A stretch of 64,000 bases of DNA from contig NC_064680.1 of NCBI RefSeq assembly GCF_023278565.1, positions 2,170,001-2,234,000 on the forward strand, given 5' to 3'. Shown piece after piece: positions 1-11,308 of the stretch. This DNA is from Colletotrichum lupini (Eukaryota > Ascomycota > Sordariomycetes > Glomerellales > Glomerellaceae). The notes below the pieces were generated by a model. The model had not been told where the DNA came from and made no database searches. It saw nothing but the letters and a program-made list of their open reading frames with translations. A program made the position numbers and the translations under genes. The first letter of the stretch is position 1, and every line of letters starts with the position of its first letter.

Positions 1-471
1 CTGCTTCTACTCACAAAGGCGGAGGAGAACCTGAACCAGATTTACGAAATCGTCACTCGCTCGTCGAACTCGGTCAAATCCCGTCGCGACGAGGTTCTCT
101 GGACGTTGTGGACTCTTGTCGGTGCGAATAACAAACGCCTGCATAACCTCAATGCCCAGCTCTCCCTCCTGCGCCAGGTGGATAGGCAGCGCGTCACGGC
201 TGTTGCGCAGATATCGGCCCTTATTGTGGACCTTGAAAAGATCCAGGCCGGGCTGGGCGACCTCCGCGACCGCGTTGCCGCTCCCGAACTCGTGCGTGAT
301 TCGACCATAGCAATCCCATTGACAGTTCACATTGAGACTATCGATCGTGGAGTCGAACGACTTGAGGATGCTCGTCAGCGGATCCGCGCCGCCGAAAATG
401 ACCGTATCCGCGAAGCACTGGCTAGAGGAGGCACAAAAGAGGACGACAAGCTCATTGAGGGACGTTCATAA
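1..471 (+). CDS. C-terminal part of an unrecognised coiled-coil protein
   Basis: The frame is open from the first base of the window and stops at 471, giving the last 156 residues; the start lies outside. The visible part is strongly helical and charged. It has a segment rich in Leu, Gln and Arg (LLRQVDRQR) and a C-terminal helix dense in Glu and Arg (RLEDARQRIRAAENDRIRE), as in a coiled coil. I see no membrane segment or catalytic motif in it. I do not recognise the family. It converges with the RING gene on the minus strand, with 858 bp between the two stops. The uninterrupted frame and non-random composition support a real gene; the function is open. Confidence 0.6.
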   Translation: MLLLTKAEENLNQIYEIVTRSSNSVKSRRDEVLWTLWTLVGANNKRLHNLNAQLSLLRQVDRQRVTAVAQISALIVDLEKIQAGLGDLRDRVAAPELVRDSTIAIPLTVHIETIDRGVERLEDARQRIRAAENDRIREALARGGTKEDDKLIEGRS

Positions 472-1329
472 TGACAGAGGGCAGAGAATGTAGGAAGAAA
501 CACGGTAACAGATGGAACTGCCAAGACATGACGAGTGGATGAAAGTTAAGATTTCGGTGTTTATAATGCATAACTGAACGTGCTTAAGACGATCAGTTGG
601 CCCGGCTTGGCGAAACAAATCAGATGAAAGCTGGCATATACAATGATTCGGATGAAACGACAACAGCGAAAATACCACGTGTGGAGAAGTCTTGTGTTTT
701 TTAACAAGACATACTGAATAGCAATGAGTCCGATTTGTATACCTCTTGTTAGACTCAGTGTATCATGTATGGTTTTGTCCTGGCTTTACACACGCAAAAG
801 ACTGGCCTGAACGGGATCTGGCTTTGAAGGGGAATCACAGGGTATATAATTCAGCAAATTTATCTTTTAAGACCGTGAGGGGTCCCAAGTTTTGATTTCA
901 TTGCCCGCTGTCTGGCCGACACAAGACTGCCTAGTCTGAGCAGTGCACAGCTGCCGTCACTGATTTCTACGTAACTTTTTCAATTCATACCCTCCTCCAA
1001 ATCGCCGTTGATGCTTAACCGAGCCGATGGGGTATATCCAGTCCAAAAGCTTGGGCTCTTTACAGCAGCCCAAGAGTAACGTTCCGTGCTAAAATGTAGC
1101 AATCCGAGGGCCAATCTGAGCCCACCGAGTCTATCGTCGTGATTGTGAAATAAAAGTCTCCTCACCACCCCCCTCGGAGGTAGGTACCAGGGAGTGTCGT
1201 AGATATGCATCGTGATATTCCCTTGCTTGCCTCTCAAAAGTTCCAAAAGGCAGTCCTACTGCCTGATCCTAAACGCCATTACACCATGCAACTCCGAATT
1301 TGATGACATGCTTCCAGTGCATGCAATTG
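472..1329. other. Intergenic, two converging 3' ends
   Basis: Holds the 3' untranslated regions of the upstream plus-strand gene and of the RING gene. No open frame longer than about 90 codons and no repeat were seen. Confidence 0.6.
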
Positions 1330-3503
1330 TCATGAAAATCCTGGGAAAACCTTGACGACATAACGTTTCCCTGCAACCGAGGTCAGAACATATGCTTGAT
1401 GTCGTAAGGACTTTGTACTTACACGCTGGATTGCGACCATCTGGGTCGTCAAAGGGTGTACCAGCAAGCGCTCTCATTCGCGCTCTTGCCAACTGAGACG
1501 GGCTCTTGCGTCCTTCAGGACGTGGATGGTTCTGATGCGACTCTGATCCAGGCATATGGAGCCGCAATCCACCTGCTTTCCGGCGTTTATTCTGATGAGT
1601 AGCCGGAGCTGCAGCGGCTTGTCTGGGCGGCTGAGGTTGCGGATGTGGCGGGTCTTGAGCTTCGGATTGACTTGAGGGTTGATCCGAATCTTCTTGTTCC
1701 TCTTGGGTCGGTTCGAGGGCACGTTGTGCGGTGGACAGGGGTGCAGCTTCGAGATCCACCGACGTATCGACATTTGCTGACTCCTGCACTGTTTTCGGGG
1801 ACTTGGATGTCAGAACGGGTGTCAAGGGCGTTTCTGTCGGGGATGATGCCGCTTTGTCCGTGCCGAATAGCCGCTTGCCCCAACGCTTGCTTTTCACCTC
1901 CCCCTCTTCGTCGTCTGACTCGTCAAAAACTACCCGTTCCCTCAATCGTCGAATGGCCCTCTCACGGCGTACCATGCCATTGGTAATCTTGGGACAGTAG
2001 TTCGGTGGGAGCATATTCCTCTTACAGATTGGGCATAGTGAGCTGTTCAGACTGAGAAACTCGTCGATACACTCGGGGTGAAAGATGTGGCCGCAAGGCA
2101 GTTCGCGGATGACGGAGTCCCGATCGACGTAATTCTCCAAGCAAATGTGGCACTGCGGCTGATAGTTCGTGGCAACGGTGCTTTTTGAGCTGTTGACGCT
2201 GGCTCTTCGGGCCCTCGATCTTGGGACGGCGGATTCGGATATTGTTCGCTGGTCAGTCCGCATGCTTCGCGGTGACCTCACGGATTTGGGTGGCCTTGTA
2301 GTAGAAGGTGTGCTGATCATTTCCGGCTGAAAACTGTAGGTGAAAAGTGGAAAGCCCTTGACGTGATCCACGGGCACGGTTACTCGTTTGATTCCCATCG
2401 CTTCCAGATCAACCTCGCCGCTCAGCACCCTTCTTCGTAGTGAAATTCTTCGTCTTCTTTGTACTAGGTGCATCGTGAGTGATAGACACGCGATGATAAA
2501 TATCACAACGCCAACCACAGTGAGAATCCATGTCCACATGGCAGGAACACTGTCACGGTCCTTGATGGTTAGCTCTGTCCATATGCGGACGTAATCATTA
2601 TCGTGGGGGTCGTAGATCTCCTGGATTTCCTCCCCGAATGGGATCTCGGAGATGTTCCCAGAATACAGGCTAAGCTGCTTCATGAATTTGGTGCCCTCGG
2701 CGCCTGGCACGGCGAAAATCGGAAAACGGTTTTGGGTTCGCCATGCATCACCATCTTCAAGATCCCATATCGGGGAATCAGCGCCCTGTGGTTCGTTCGT
2801 CGAATTATTGGGCCGGTAAAAGATGAAGGCGCGTATGGGGTCGAGGCGTGCGGATGCAAGATAGGCCTTGGTGCAGGTCGCATTAAACCATGGCGCAATG
2901 GCAATTAGGTTATAGTTGGTAGGAGGAAGTTCTGCCTGTGTAGTGGCATTTCGTGGGATTATGTCGTACTGCTGCTCGAAACACGGGTTTGTGACGCTGA
3001 GATCGGGGACGTATAGCAGACCTCGGATGATGCCATCCTGCGTTTCGGTATTTGTCGTGCTCAGCGTGGTGAGGTTTGCTGTGATGGTGTCCTGGTAGGC
3101 TACCTTGCTCTGTGCACTTGGTTTAGATCAAGACTTAGGATAAGTTTGATGGCGACGAGACATACCGACAGAGAGGTGATGTTCTTGATGAGAGTCGAGG
3201 GGACGGTGTTTGCGCCCGACCAAACAGGGTTACTGAACAGCAGACTGTGTAAAGGTCAGCTGGTGGTTAAAGATACGCAAGTGATTGGGGAAATGCGGGT
3301 GGTGAGGCATTCGCGCCAAGGTCTGCCCACAGAGGCGCTGCGAGGCACAGTGACGCGGGCCAAGGCAGCAGCAACGTGATGCGACGAAATGGTAAAGGAG
3401 TCAACGGGAAAGCAGCAGAGAAGCGTGCGCAGCAATGAGGAATACGGGGACGATAGCATCGAAAGCAGCGGGCATCTGAAAGGAGTTTTGCTGAGACATA
3501 CAC
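1330..3503 (-). CDS. PA-TM-RING-H2 E3 ubiquitin ligase
   Basis: Model: 3503-3277, 3244-3166, 3109-1423, 1370-1330, about 677 aa. After an N-terminal hydrophobic stretch comes a lumenal protease-associated-like region (about residues 100-270) with several N-glycosylation sequons. A single transmembrane helix follows near residues 292-315 (WILTVVGVVIFIIACLSL). A cytosolic RING-H2 finger lies near residues 422-462, with the C3H2C3 order C-x2-C-x15-C-x-H-x2-H-x2-C-x11-C-x2-C. The tail is long, acidic and Gln/Pro-rich. This layout is that of PA-TM-RING ligases of endosome or vacuole membranes, which pass ubiquitin from an E2 to membrane cargo. The last intron (1371-1422) has a clear branch site and replaces a read-through tail with one ending VFPGFS. 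The first intron would be only 32 nt, so the first exon and start codon are uncertain. Confidence 0.8.
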
Positions 3504-3586
3504 GACATTTCGAATCTGTTCGAGAGCTGTGAGACGTCAGTGAGTTGTGCCAAGACCGGGGGATTTTGGCACCTCTTGGCCGCCGC

Positions 3587-3590
<4 letters not shown>

Positions 3591-3617
<27 letters not shown>
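3591..3617. repeat. (GA)n microsatellite
   Basis: Uninterrupted GA dinucleotide run about 90 bp upstream of the proposed RING start. Read on the gene strand it is a CT-rich tract, common in fungal core promoters and 5' leaders. Confidence 0.9.
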
Positions 3618-4222
3618 CACGGCAGGCGTTCACCTGCTTACTACGGGCAAGATGACCAGAGTCATGATTTTCTGATTTATGTATTGTACAGAAAATGAGA
3701 AGGGCATATAATGACTTACACATGCTTCCCTCACATGTTCAACGAACGGGTTGAGGGCATTGAAACCATCAACCTGGTGTGAATAAATCGTGGGTGGCTG
3801 CTCGGGAAGTGGAATGAACACCAGCTTTCAGGTGGGATAACCAACAAACGAGCGAGGCGGAAATGCCCGGGAGATTGGTGTCGTCGGGAATTTGGTGAAG
3901 AGATTCAAGGCTGACTCGGTCTGAAGACGACGAACTGGAAGTAATAGTGCGTAGTGAGTCGATTCAAGGCGGAGGCTACAATGTGAATGCTCGAGGACAA
4001 GGTCGAGTCGCGATGCAAGGCGAAAGGGATGAGATTGGTGAAATGGCAAGCAGAAGGTGACCAAAAGGCGAGCTGAGAGAGAAGCGATTGAATGGGAGGT
4101 CAGCGAGCTGGGGCAGGCGCGATTTTCAATGCCAAGCGGGGTTCAGGTCAGGTCGTTCCCAGTGCGCTTGCTGCAGGTGCGCTCTGTATTCGTACACACT
4201 GATCAGGTCAAAGGGAAAGCAA

Positions 4223-4253
4223 GGTCAGGTCCAGGTCCAGGTCCAGGTTCGGG
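4223..4253. repeat. (GGTCCA)n hexamer repeat
   Basis: Short tandem array of the hexamer GGTCCA/AGGTCC with slight divergence at the right end, in non-coding sequence. Confidence 0.85.
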
Positions 4254-4648
4254 TTCCAGGTCGGGGGGTGAGAGAGTTGGGTGTGGGAATCGGGTGTGTA
4301 CTGTGAAGAGTGTGTGTGTGTGGTGGTGGTGTTGGGGGAGTTTTGGGAGAGAGAGAGAAGGGTGGTGGCCGGGTGGCATGGTGGATGACTTTGAACGACC
4401 GGGCAGACAGACTGAGGACCAAATGGCTGGAGCATGGGGCAGGAGAGGTCCGAAGTACTCCATACAAGAATGATGAGGACGGGAGAAGTATCCATAGCCA
4501 AATTGGAGGTATCAGATCACCAGCAGAGTGCAGTGTCGGGCACCAAGAAGCAAGTCCCAAGGTACTTTGCGCATACCTGATCTGGCCGGGCATTATGTGT
4601 AAAGTAGGGGCGAGGGAACTGATGCACAGCCTCCCTGCCCTGTCCTCG

Positions 4649-4703
4649 CACTTGCACTTGCACTTGCACTTGTCTCCGTCCTCGTCCTCGTCCTCGTCCT
4701 CGT
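4649..4703. repeat. Adjacent (CACTTG)n and (CCTCGT)n hexamer arrays
   Basis: Four copies of CACTTG followed within a few bases by about four copies of CCTCGT. Two different hexamer arrays side by side in non-coding DNA suggest replication slippage at one hot spot. Confidence 0.85.
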
Positions 4704-7700
4704 TGTCGCTACCCGCCTGTCCCAGAGAAGGAAGAGCAGGTACTCTCGATGTACCTTTCGTTGGCTGTTAAGCTGCTTCGTCTTCCATTGCCTGTGGCCA
4801 CCGCACACCGTTAGTGAGCTACCTGCCTAGTCGTTACCGCTGGCGTTCCGGCTGGCGTCTACGGTGTGCATCCTTCAATACGCTGGCTGTCTTCTGCTCT
4901 GTTAATTCTAACGATAAATGGGCGTTACATGATCATGCACTTGACAACAACCTGTGAGAAGTGGATTCGAGTGCCAATCAGTAACATGAACAGCAGATTG
5001 TGGACACCAGTCGACTGGAGGAGCGTTCCAGGTTGAATGCGGTGCAAGTGCGGTAACAGATTCAAGACAGTCGGGGGACTCTCATGATGCGCGGATGGAA
5101 TTGGACGCAAAGATGCAGCCAGTTGGTTCGCAAGTACGGCACCGTACGGATAGGCTGGCAGAGATGGTGGAGTGGATCGCGACGGAGACTGTTGAAAGTT
5201 CCCCCGGTAGCCAGTCAGGACTCAGGAGGCCGTCAACCACACCTCACAACTCACGCTCCAGAGCGAGCACAACTGTAGGGTACAACATCCCCAGCTGGAC
5301 GAGGCAAGAGAAACACGGCGGACCACTCGGAAGCAAGGGAAACGGGAGAGAAGACATGTACCGGCGAGTGCCTGCCGATGTACATCCACTACCTACCTCA
5401 CACACACACACCTTACCTAAGAAATGGATGAAAGGCACTACCACAGTTCCAATTGCTGCTGTGTGCTCCTTCCCTTCTGACTCTGACTCTCACTCTGTCT
5501 ATGTCTCCAGACGGAACCCAAGGACCCTTTCGTCTACCCTACCATCAGCAAAGCACCTGGATTTGGACATTCACAGATCATTCCTAGCTTCCCGTTCCTG
5601 TGACTGCTCACGGGAGCTGCTTGCCTCAGCCAAACGCCCCGCACAACATGGAATCAATCCATTGCGCGTGAAGTGTATCGAGGCCCGGCATGCACCAACT
5701 CCAACTGCATCATCCCAGCGCATTCGAGGAGCCGAAGAACCGAGCTCTTATCACGACACAACCACTAGTGACCACAAACTCCCACACAACTATTACAGGA
5801 TGCCGGCGGGCAGATAAAACCAACAACATTTTCAACCACCAAAGCGGCTATTGTCTATACTATAATTGGCCCCAAATGACCCCAAAGACCCTGTACCTGC
5901 AGCCTTGCATTTGCTCGCGCGACTACACTGGCACTCGAAAGTCGACGTTGATACGCATACAGAAAGAAAATGGACAAACCACAGCCGTTTCCATCTGCAA
6001 ATCAATCATTTTGGTGCCGCTCTTGCCGTTGGTGTCGGTCACCGCATGCCACAAACAATCAAAGGAAAAAGTAAAACAGTCTCATTACATGTCCCCCGCC
6101 GTGCCGTCTTAGCCTGCACATCACACGCCCACGGATACACGGCATCCCCAGCCCAATCCCTCGCCCGACGCCCATCGCATCGCATGTCATCATGGCTAAG
6201 CTTTTTCGTTGCCTCGATTCCCTCGAAAGCTTGTCTGATCTTCCAACGACCTACCCAGTTCCCCCGTGCCGGCTCCCGCTTCCCACCCTCGCCAGATCGG
6301 CTCAAATCACTATGGCACCCGCTTGCCTTCTGCCTTTCTCTCACTAGCTATGAAACCTCATAGGCTGACATGATGGGCCCGTTCCACATTGATAGCCTCA
6401 GGAGAATGGTCTTCCTAGTCTTTCTCATCCGGGGAACGAGTCGTGGCCTCCTTCTGATTCCTCCCGCTAAAATAGCAGGCTACTACCGTCCACGTACCGC
6501 ATGTCTTAGCGTGGAAGAGAGAGATGGAAAATCAAAAGGGTCACCAACTGCTCTGGGCCTTGCCGCTGCCGCCTTCGGATACGGACGCCAGCATCTCTCC
6601 GTGCAGGCTGACCAACAGAGTTGTCGAGTCTTCTCTGGTCCATCGTCCGTAACGACGGTATCCGTGACACGATGCCCGATCTGATTACGACCAGTCCTCG
6701 ACGGTCGAGATTTTCCTCTTAGCTTCGTTGCATCGAAGTCTCTCACACCTCCCCTTTTCCACTTGGGATTTTGAGTTTCTCCCACCACACGGGCCCGGTC
6801 TACAGTCATGGGCAAGTTGTGCCGACAGTTCCAGACGTTTTGCACCAGCCGATGTGCGTGACAGCTCGACCACGCCCGCCCGGTCGTTCTCGGCATTCAC
6901 TCTCTCGGGTCTCCCGGTCTGACGGCACCTTTCGCGTGGCTATTTACTATACGATCGACGGTCGTTATACATGTATAGCGCTTCACTCAATATCAACAAT
7001 GCGCAATTGGCGTCTCGGCAAGTATTCTTCTCAGCGCCACGGAGTTGACAGGGTTCTTGCTTCTAGAGGAAAAAACTTGGGCGGCTTCGCATCATTGCTC
7101 CAAGGCACAGCGTAAGATCGTACCATTTGGGCGCGTAGTACGACGCCAACCAAATTGGTGGTCTGCGGCTCAAGTCGACGCCTTTACCAAACAGCACCGC
7201 TGCAAGACGCTCGACTGCATATGGCCGCCAGTAGCCTGGACGTGTACTCTCAGACCGCCCACTTGGCGCTCGACCATGGGAAGCGCACATTGCGTGGCCT
7301 GCGTGCTGCTGTCCTCCACAAGGGCCAGTGCCTTTCGCTGTACCAAATCGGGATGGTACTGGCCGGCACCAACAACAGCACCCGGGATCCTACGATGTCT
7401 CTCCCGCTGCAAGTCAATCAGCGGGAAAAGCTTCTAGCTACCGGACCCTTCTCTTCTAGTCCCGATGACTCGACCTCCGCCCGTTCTTGGCATCCCGACT
7501 TCATACCTCATCAGGTTCGCTATCCCTTCAGATGGCAACGAGCCTCTCAGAGACACCATGTCTGCATTCAACACCCCTGATCAATTCGGAATCACCCAGC
7601 ATACCATTTGGTTTTCTGACTTTCCCACTACTCGTTGCGATGCTACTCTGCAAACTTCCTCCGGCGTCCGGACTTAGGCTCCCTGAAGCAAAGGTACATG

Positions 7701-8964
7701 CAGAGTACCAATGCTAGGTTCCCCTCACAAACGCGGGTGCCCAGACAGACGTCATTGAAACATTGGCTGCTCCCTGGGTCAGATCCACCGGGGACAGGGG
7801 CCATCTCCCACACCTACGGTTGGCAATTTTACTGCTCTACCCTTGCCAGTAGAGAACACATTTTCCGGCGAAACTGGTCTGGTCTCGTCCGGAATGTTGC
7901 GTGCTTCACCAATCTGAATAATCAGTTCTTCAACAATCACCCTGACTCCTTCCATGCCAGCCGAAGATGCCGGACAGCCGCTCTTGGTTCCCCAACGCCG
8001 CTCTCGGCAATCTGGAGGCTCCCGGCCGCGGCGGTCTGGCGCCGTTCTGTTGTCTCAACCGGCAAAAGAAGCCGATTGACCCTCTACGTCACGTACTAGT
8101 CCGTCGTGTGATTCGTCAAAGCATCTAGGCTGGCTGCGACATTGATACGCCCGAGAACAATGGCAACGCCAGAGGAATCTTTTGACGGGCTGCCACTGAA
8201 CCCTACTTTTGACCGCGCGTCTTTTGCACAACGTTGGCGGATTCCACGATATGGCAGGTGTTCGCCTTTTTGTGGCTGTGTCAAGATTGCTGAGGATTCT
8301 TGGGCAAGATTTAATCCTCAGGTGAACATCTTGGCTCTGGCTTGGCTTCTTGTAATCCGCAATGCCATGGCCTCAAAAAAATCAGGCAGGACGGTGCCTG
8401 TTACCTGCCCAGCACACAGCCACGGAGCACAGCCAACCTTGACAGCGCTCATTTCAGGAGGCAACAAAATGGTTAGAGGAAGTATGTTTCAATTGTGTTG
8501 CGAGATCCATACGTCTGTTTGGCCGCGCTACGAAAGATCAACGGCGGAAGGGGCCAATCTGCTCGCCTGTGTTTATGCGTCGCCACCACCAATGTGAGAT
8601 GGGCGTCTAAGATGGGCTGATTTCACCCCTTTCGTGGACTCAATTGATGACTCTGTAAGCTCGCTACGAAGGCTCTCTCATTCAACATTGGCACCAAATC
8701 CTGCGTGCGAGGCTACGAGGTAAGAAGGCTTGCCAATGTGTTCGAGCCCCAGGTCGCCCAGGAACATCTCTTGGCCTTTAATTCCAGATGGCATATTTGA
8801 CTTGCAGCTACGGACGTAGAGTAACTAACTATACGTGCTCCAGCCTCGACGGTCAATTCAGTGTGGGCTCCGAACTCGCGGAGCAGATCGGAGTCAACAT
8901 CAGCGCTGGAACTTGAACTTGAACATTTCCAAGTCCCGGGCAGCGAATTACTTTCCCCGGTCCA

Positions 8965-9976
8965 TCACTGGCGCCTACAGCCGCTCTTATTGGTAATCTC
9001 CGCCGGACAAGTCACCTGGCGGAAGGAGACGCTCGGGTTATCGGCGCCCTTGAACCAGTCGAAGCGCCAGTAGCACCCGGCCTTGAGCTTCGCGGGGAAC
9101 CCGTCGCACTCGGCGCGGGAGCTGACGCCGCCGTACCGCTGGCCCCACCCGTTGGCCGGCGCTCCGTACTGATCCGTGCAGGCGTTGAATTGGCCCACGC
9201 CGCCGCCGGGGATCTGTTGAAGCAATAACGTCAGCATACTTCTCGTCTTTGTACAGCACTCTGTGCTTCGGGGACAGGCAGTTCTCGTATCCCTGTATCG
9301 TATGAAGGGGCTCGTCCTCAACATGTTGTGTCCCTCCTGTAAGTTGGTTTTCGTGATGTACATAGCCACCCAGCAAGGAAGCATCAACAACATCCTCTCG
9401 TCTCCTCTTGCATCTCCGACAGTTTCCGGCATATATCGTAGTCTCCGAGACGGAACAGGCCGAAGGCCGAGTACCAAAAGAAAAAGTCCAAAACGGAGAA
9501 AAAATAAAACGAAAACCCACCGCGATATCAAAATGATTCTGCCCCAAATCGCCCCCCGTATTCGTAGCCTGCACAACCATCCTCTTCCCCGCCACCGCGC
9601 CGCTCGTGAAGGTCAGCTCGTAGCACGCGCAGCACCACTGCGCCTCCGTCCCGCCCGAGACGCGCACGGCGGCGAAGCCGTAGGCCAGGTCGTCCGAGAC
9701 GGCCCAGGGGGACTGGGCGCTGCACATGTAGGCACCGCCGCCCGAGTCGCACCCGCTGCGCGTGGCGCCGCCGTCCGAGAGGGGGTTGTCGCTGCGGTCG
9801 CAGGTCGTCACGGGGCCGGCGGCGAGGGAGGAGGCGGGGATCTTGCCGGGCCAGGCGCAGGAGGGTTTGCAGCAGTCCCAGTAGCGGGTTGTTGAGCCTG
9901 TGGATGTGGATTGGGCTTGTACTTGGTGGGAGAGGAGGATGGGGAGGAAGAGGGTCAGGGGGTGTGTGAGGTGCAT
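8965..9976 (-). CDS. Secreted GH45 endo-beta-1,4-glucanase, single domain
   Basis: Exons 9976-9521 and 9213-8965, 234 aa. A signal peptide of about 21 residues ends at VQA. The mature protein opens with the GH45 signature [14 protein letters not shown], which contains one of the two catalytic Asp residues. The second Asp is in GQNHFDIA, directly before the intron. Many Cys residues, the block [17 protein letters not shown] and the segment CYWRFDWF complete the small double-psi barrel. The enzyme cleaves internal bonds of cellulose in plant cell walls. There is no linker and no CBM1 cellulose-binding module after the catalytic domain. The single intron is 307 nt, long for this genome, with a GCTGAC branch site and CAACAG acceptor; in-frame stops within it show that it must be removed. 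Confidence 0.93.
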
Positions 9977-11308
9977 CTTTGGAGAGATGAGTTCGGATAT
10001 TGATGATTCAAGGGACGTGGATAGTTTCTCCGTGGTACGCGGTGAGATGTGTGACGAGGGGCCCGGGTTCAGTTGGACTCTCGTGGGCGTGACGGCAAGT
10101 GTTATATACGGGTTGAACGCGATACTCTTGAAGAAACTCGAGGACAGTGATGAGCTGGTGTATCATATATTGTACATCGTATAACACCAAATAGCTACGA
10201 TCCTATGGCTAATGACGGGGAAATGAGCAGGAACAATATACACAACACCAAAGAAGGAGAGCTCGCCTCCGCTCCGTTCGTCACATTGTTAAAGATCCCA
10301 CTCCTTCTCTTTTTACCCCTCCGCTTTTTTCCTCTCTCGTTCAGATGGTACCTTAACATCAGGTGTCAAAGTCAAAGAAAGGAGCGGGATCCAAGGTACA
10401 AACGACCATTTACCCAAATTTAACCGTACCAAAAGAACAACGATGATCCCCCATCGTTCACCCTCTCTAATGTTGCATACAGTTGACCAGGCGGGTTAAA
10501 ACAGGTCCGGATCAATTTACCAGAAACGAAAAAAAAAAAACCACCAGACCAAGACATGGAATAAAACTCTCACTAGGATCTTACTGTTTTTTTTTGTGTA
10601 TCGTCAAATCACCTTCATCAAATCCATAACCTAGAATCTCCCATTCTCACCATCTACTCGGTAAAGCAACTTGGCGAGAGGAAAAAAAAAAGAATTCAAC
10701 CGTACCGAACGAATGCTTCGGCATCGCGGCCACACGTCCCGGCTCTAGACCAGGTTGACTACGACTCTTCCCCGCAAAACCCCGTTCGCTGGCGATGGCT
10801 GCCGTGCCGTCCATCTGGACACTAGGCAGGGGGGGGGGGGGTTAGAACGACACAGAGTCACATTCGGAACGTCTCTGCCTTGTCCTCCCTTCTCCATGTG
10901 GTAAGGGATCGATCAGTTCGGCTCAACTGTCCCGTTTCTTAGTTGGCGCGTGGGAGTAAAGTCACGGCAATTGATAGCCGTGATCAATGGTTGACTTCCA
11001 AACCGACCATCATCCGAGCTGTCAACGATAGTAGAAGACTGATGCCCGGAACCGGCAATTCGTTTACGTGTTTGAATGTCACCAACACATTGTGATCCTC
11101 ACCCTGTACCCCTCAAATCACACGACACGCACAAAACATCTGGACTCATAGTTAGAAGCAAGACTTTTTGTTATTGTTCTTCGTTATGCCTGTATCCGTA
11201 GCTTAAACCCCAAAGCTACCCCTGTTCATGAGCCAGTCGTCATCATCTGCCAGAATACAACCGGGCAGCAATCTTTGCCAAGAATCAAGAGAAACAGCCG
11301 CAGCGGTC
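9977..11308. other. Intergenic: GH45 promoter and het-C 3' region
   Basis: No coding frame of note. Contains several A or T runs and a run of 13 G at 10829-10841. The part next to 9976 is the GH45 promoter. Confidence 0.6.
10102..10108 (-). promoter_or_regulatory. Possible TATA box of the GH45 gene
   Basis: The minus strand reads TATATAA about 126 bp before the ATG. A GGCTAA hexamer at 10207-10212 matches the known core of XlnR/Xyr1 cellulase-activator sites. Both are short matches and only suggestive. Confidence 0.35.

Larger units (their letters stand above)
3504..8964. other. 5.5 kb without a recognisable gene
   Basis: Lies upstream of the RING gene and downstream of the GH45 gene, both on the minus strand. 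Many open frames of 60-240 codons occur on both strands, but they overlap each other, lack domains and are dominated by Ser, Thr, Pro and Arg, as expected by chance at this base composition. The longest, 5095-5817 plus, is one of them. The region holds the simple repeats listed separately. A long 5' untranslated region, a non-coding RNA or a fast-evolving small secreted protein cannot be excluded. Confidence 0.5.

Noticed and set aside
5095..5817. 240-codon plus frame
   Set aside because: No domain, Ser/Thr/Pro/His-rich, crossing simple-sequence DNA, and overlapped by competing frames.
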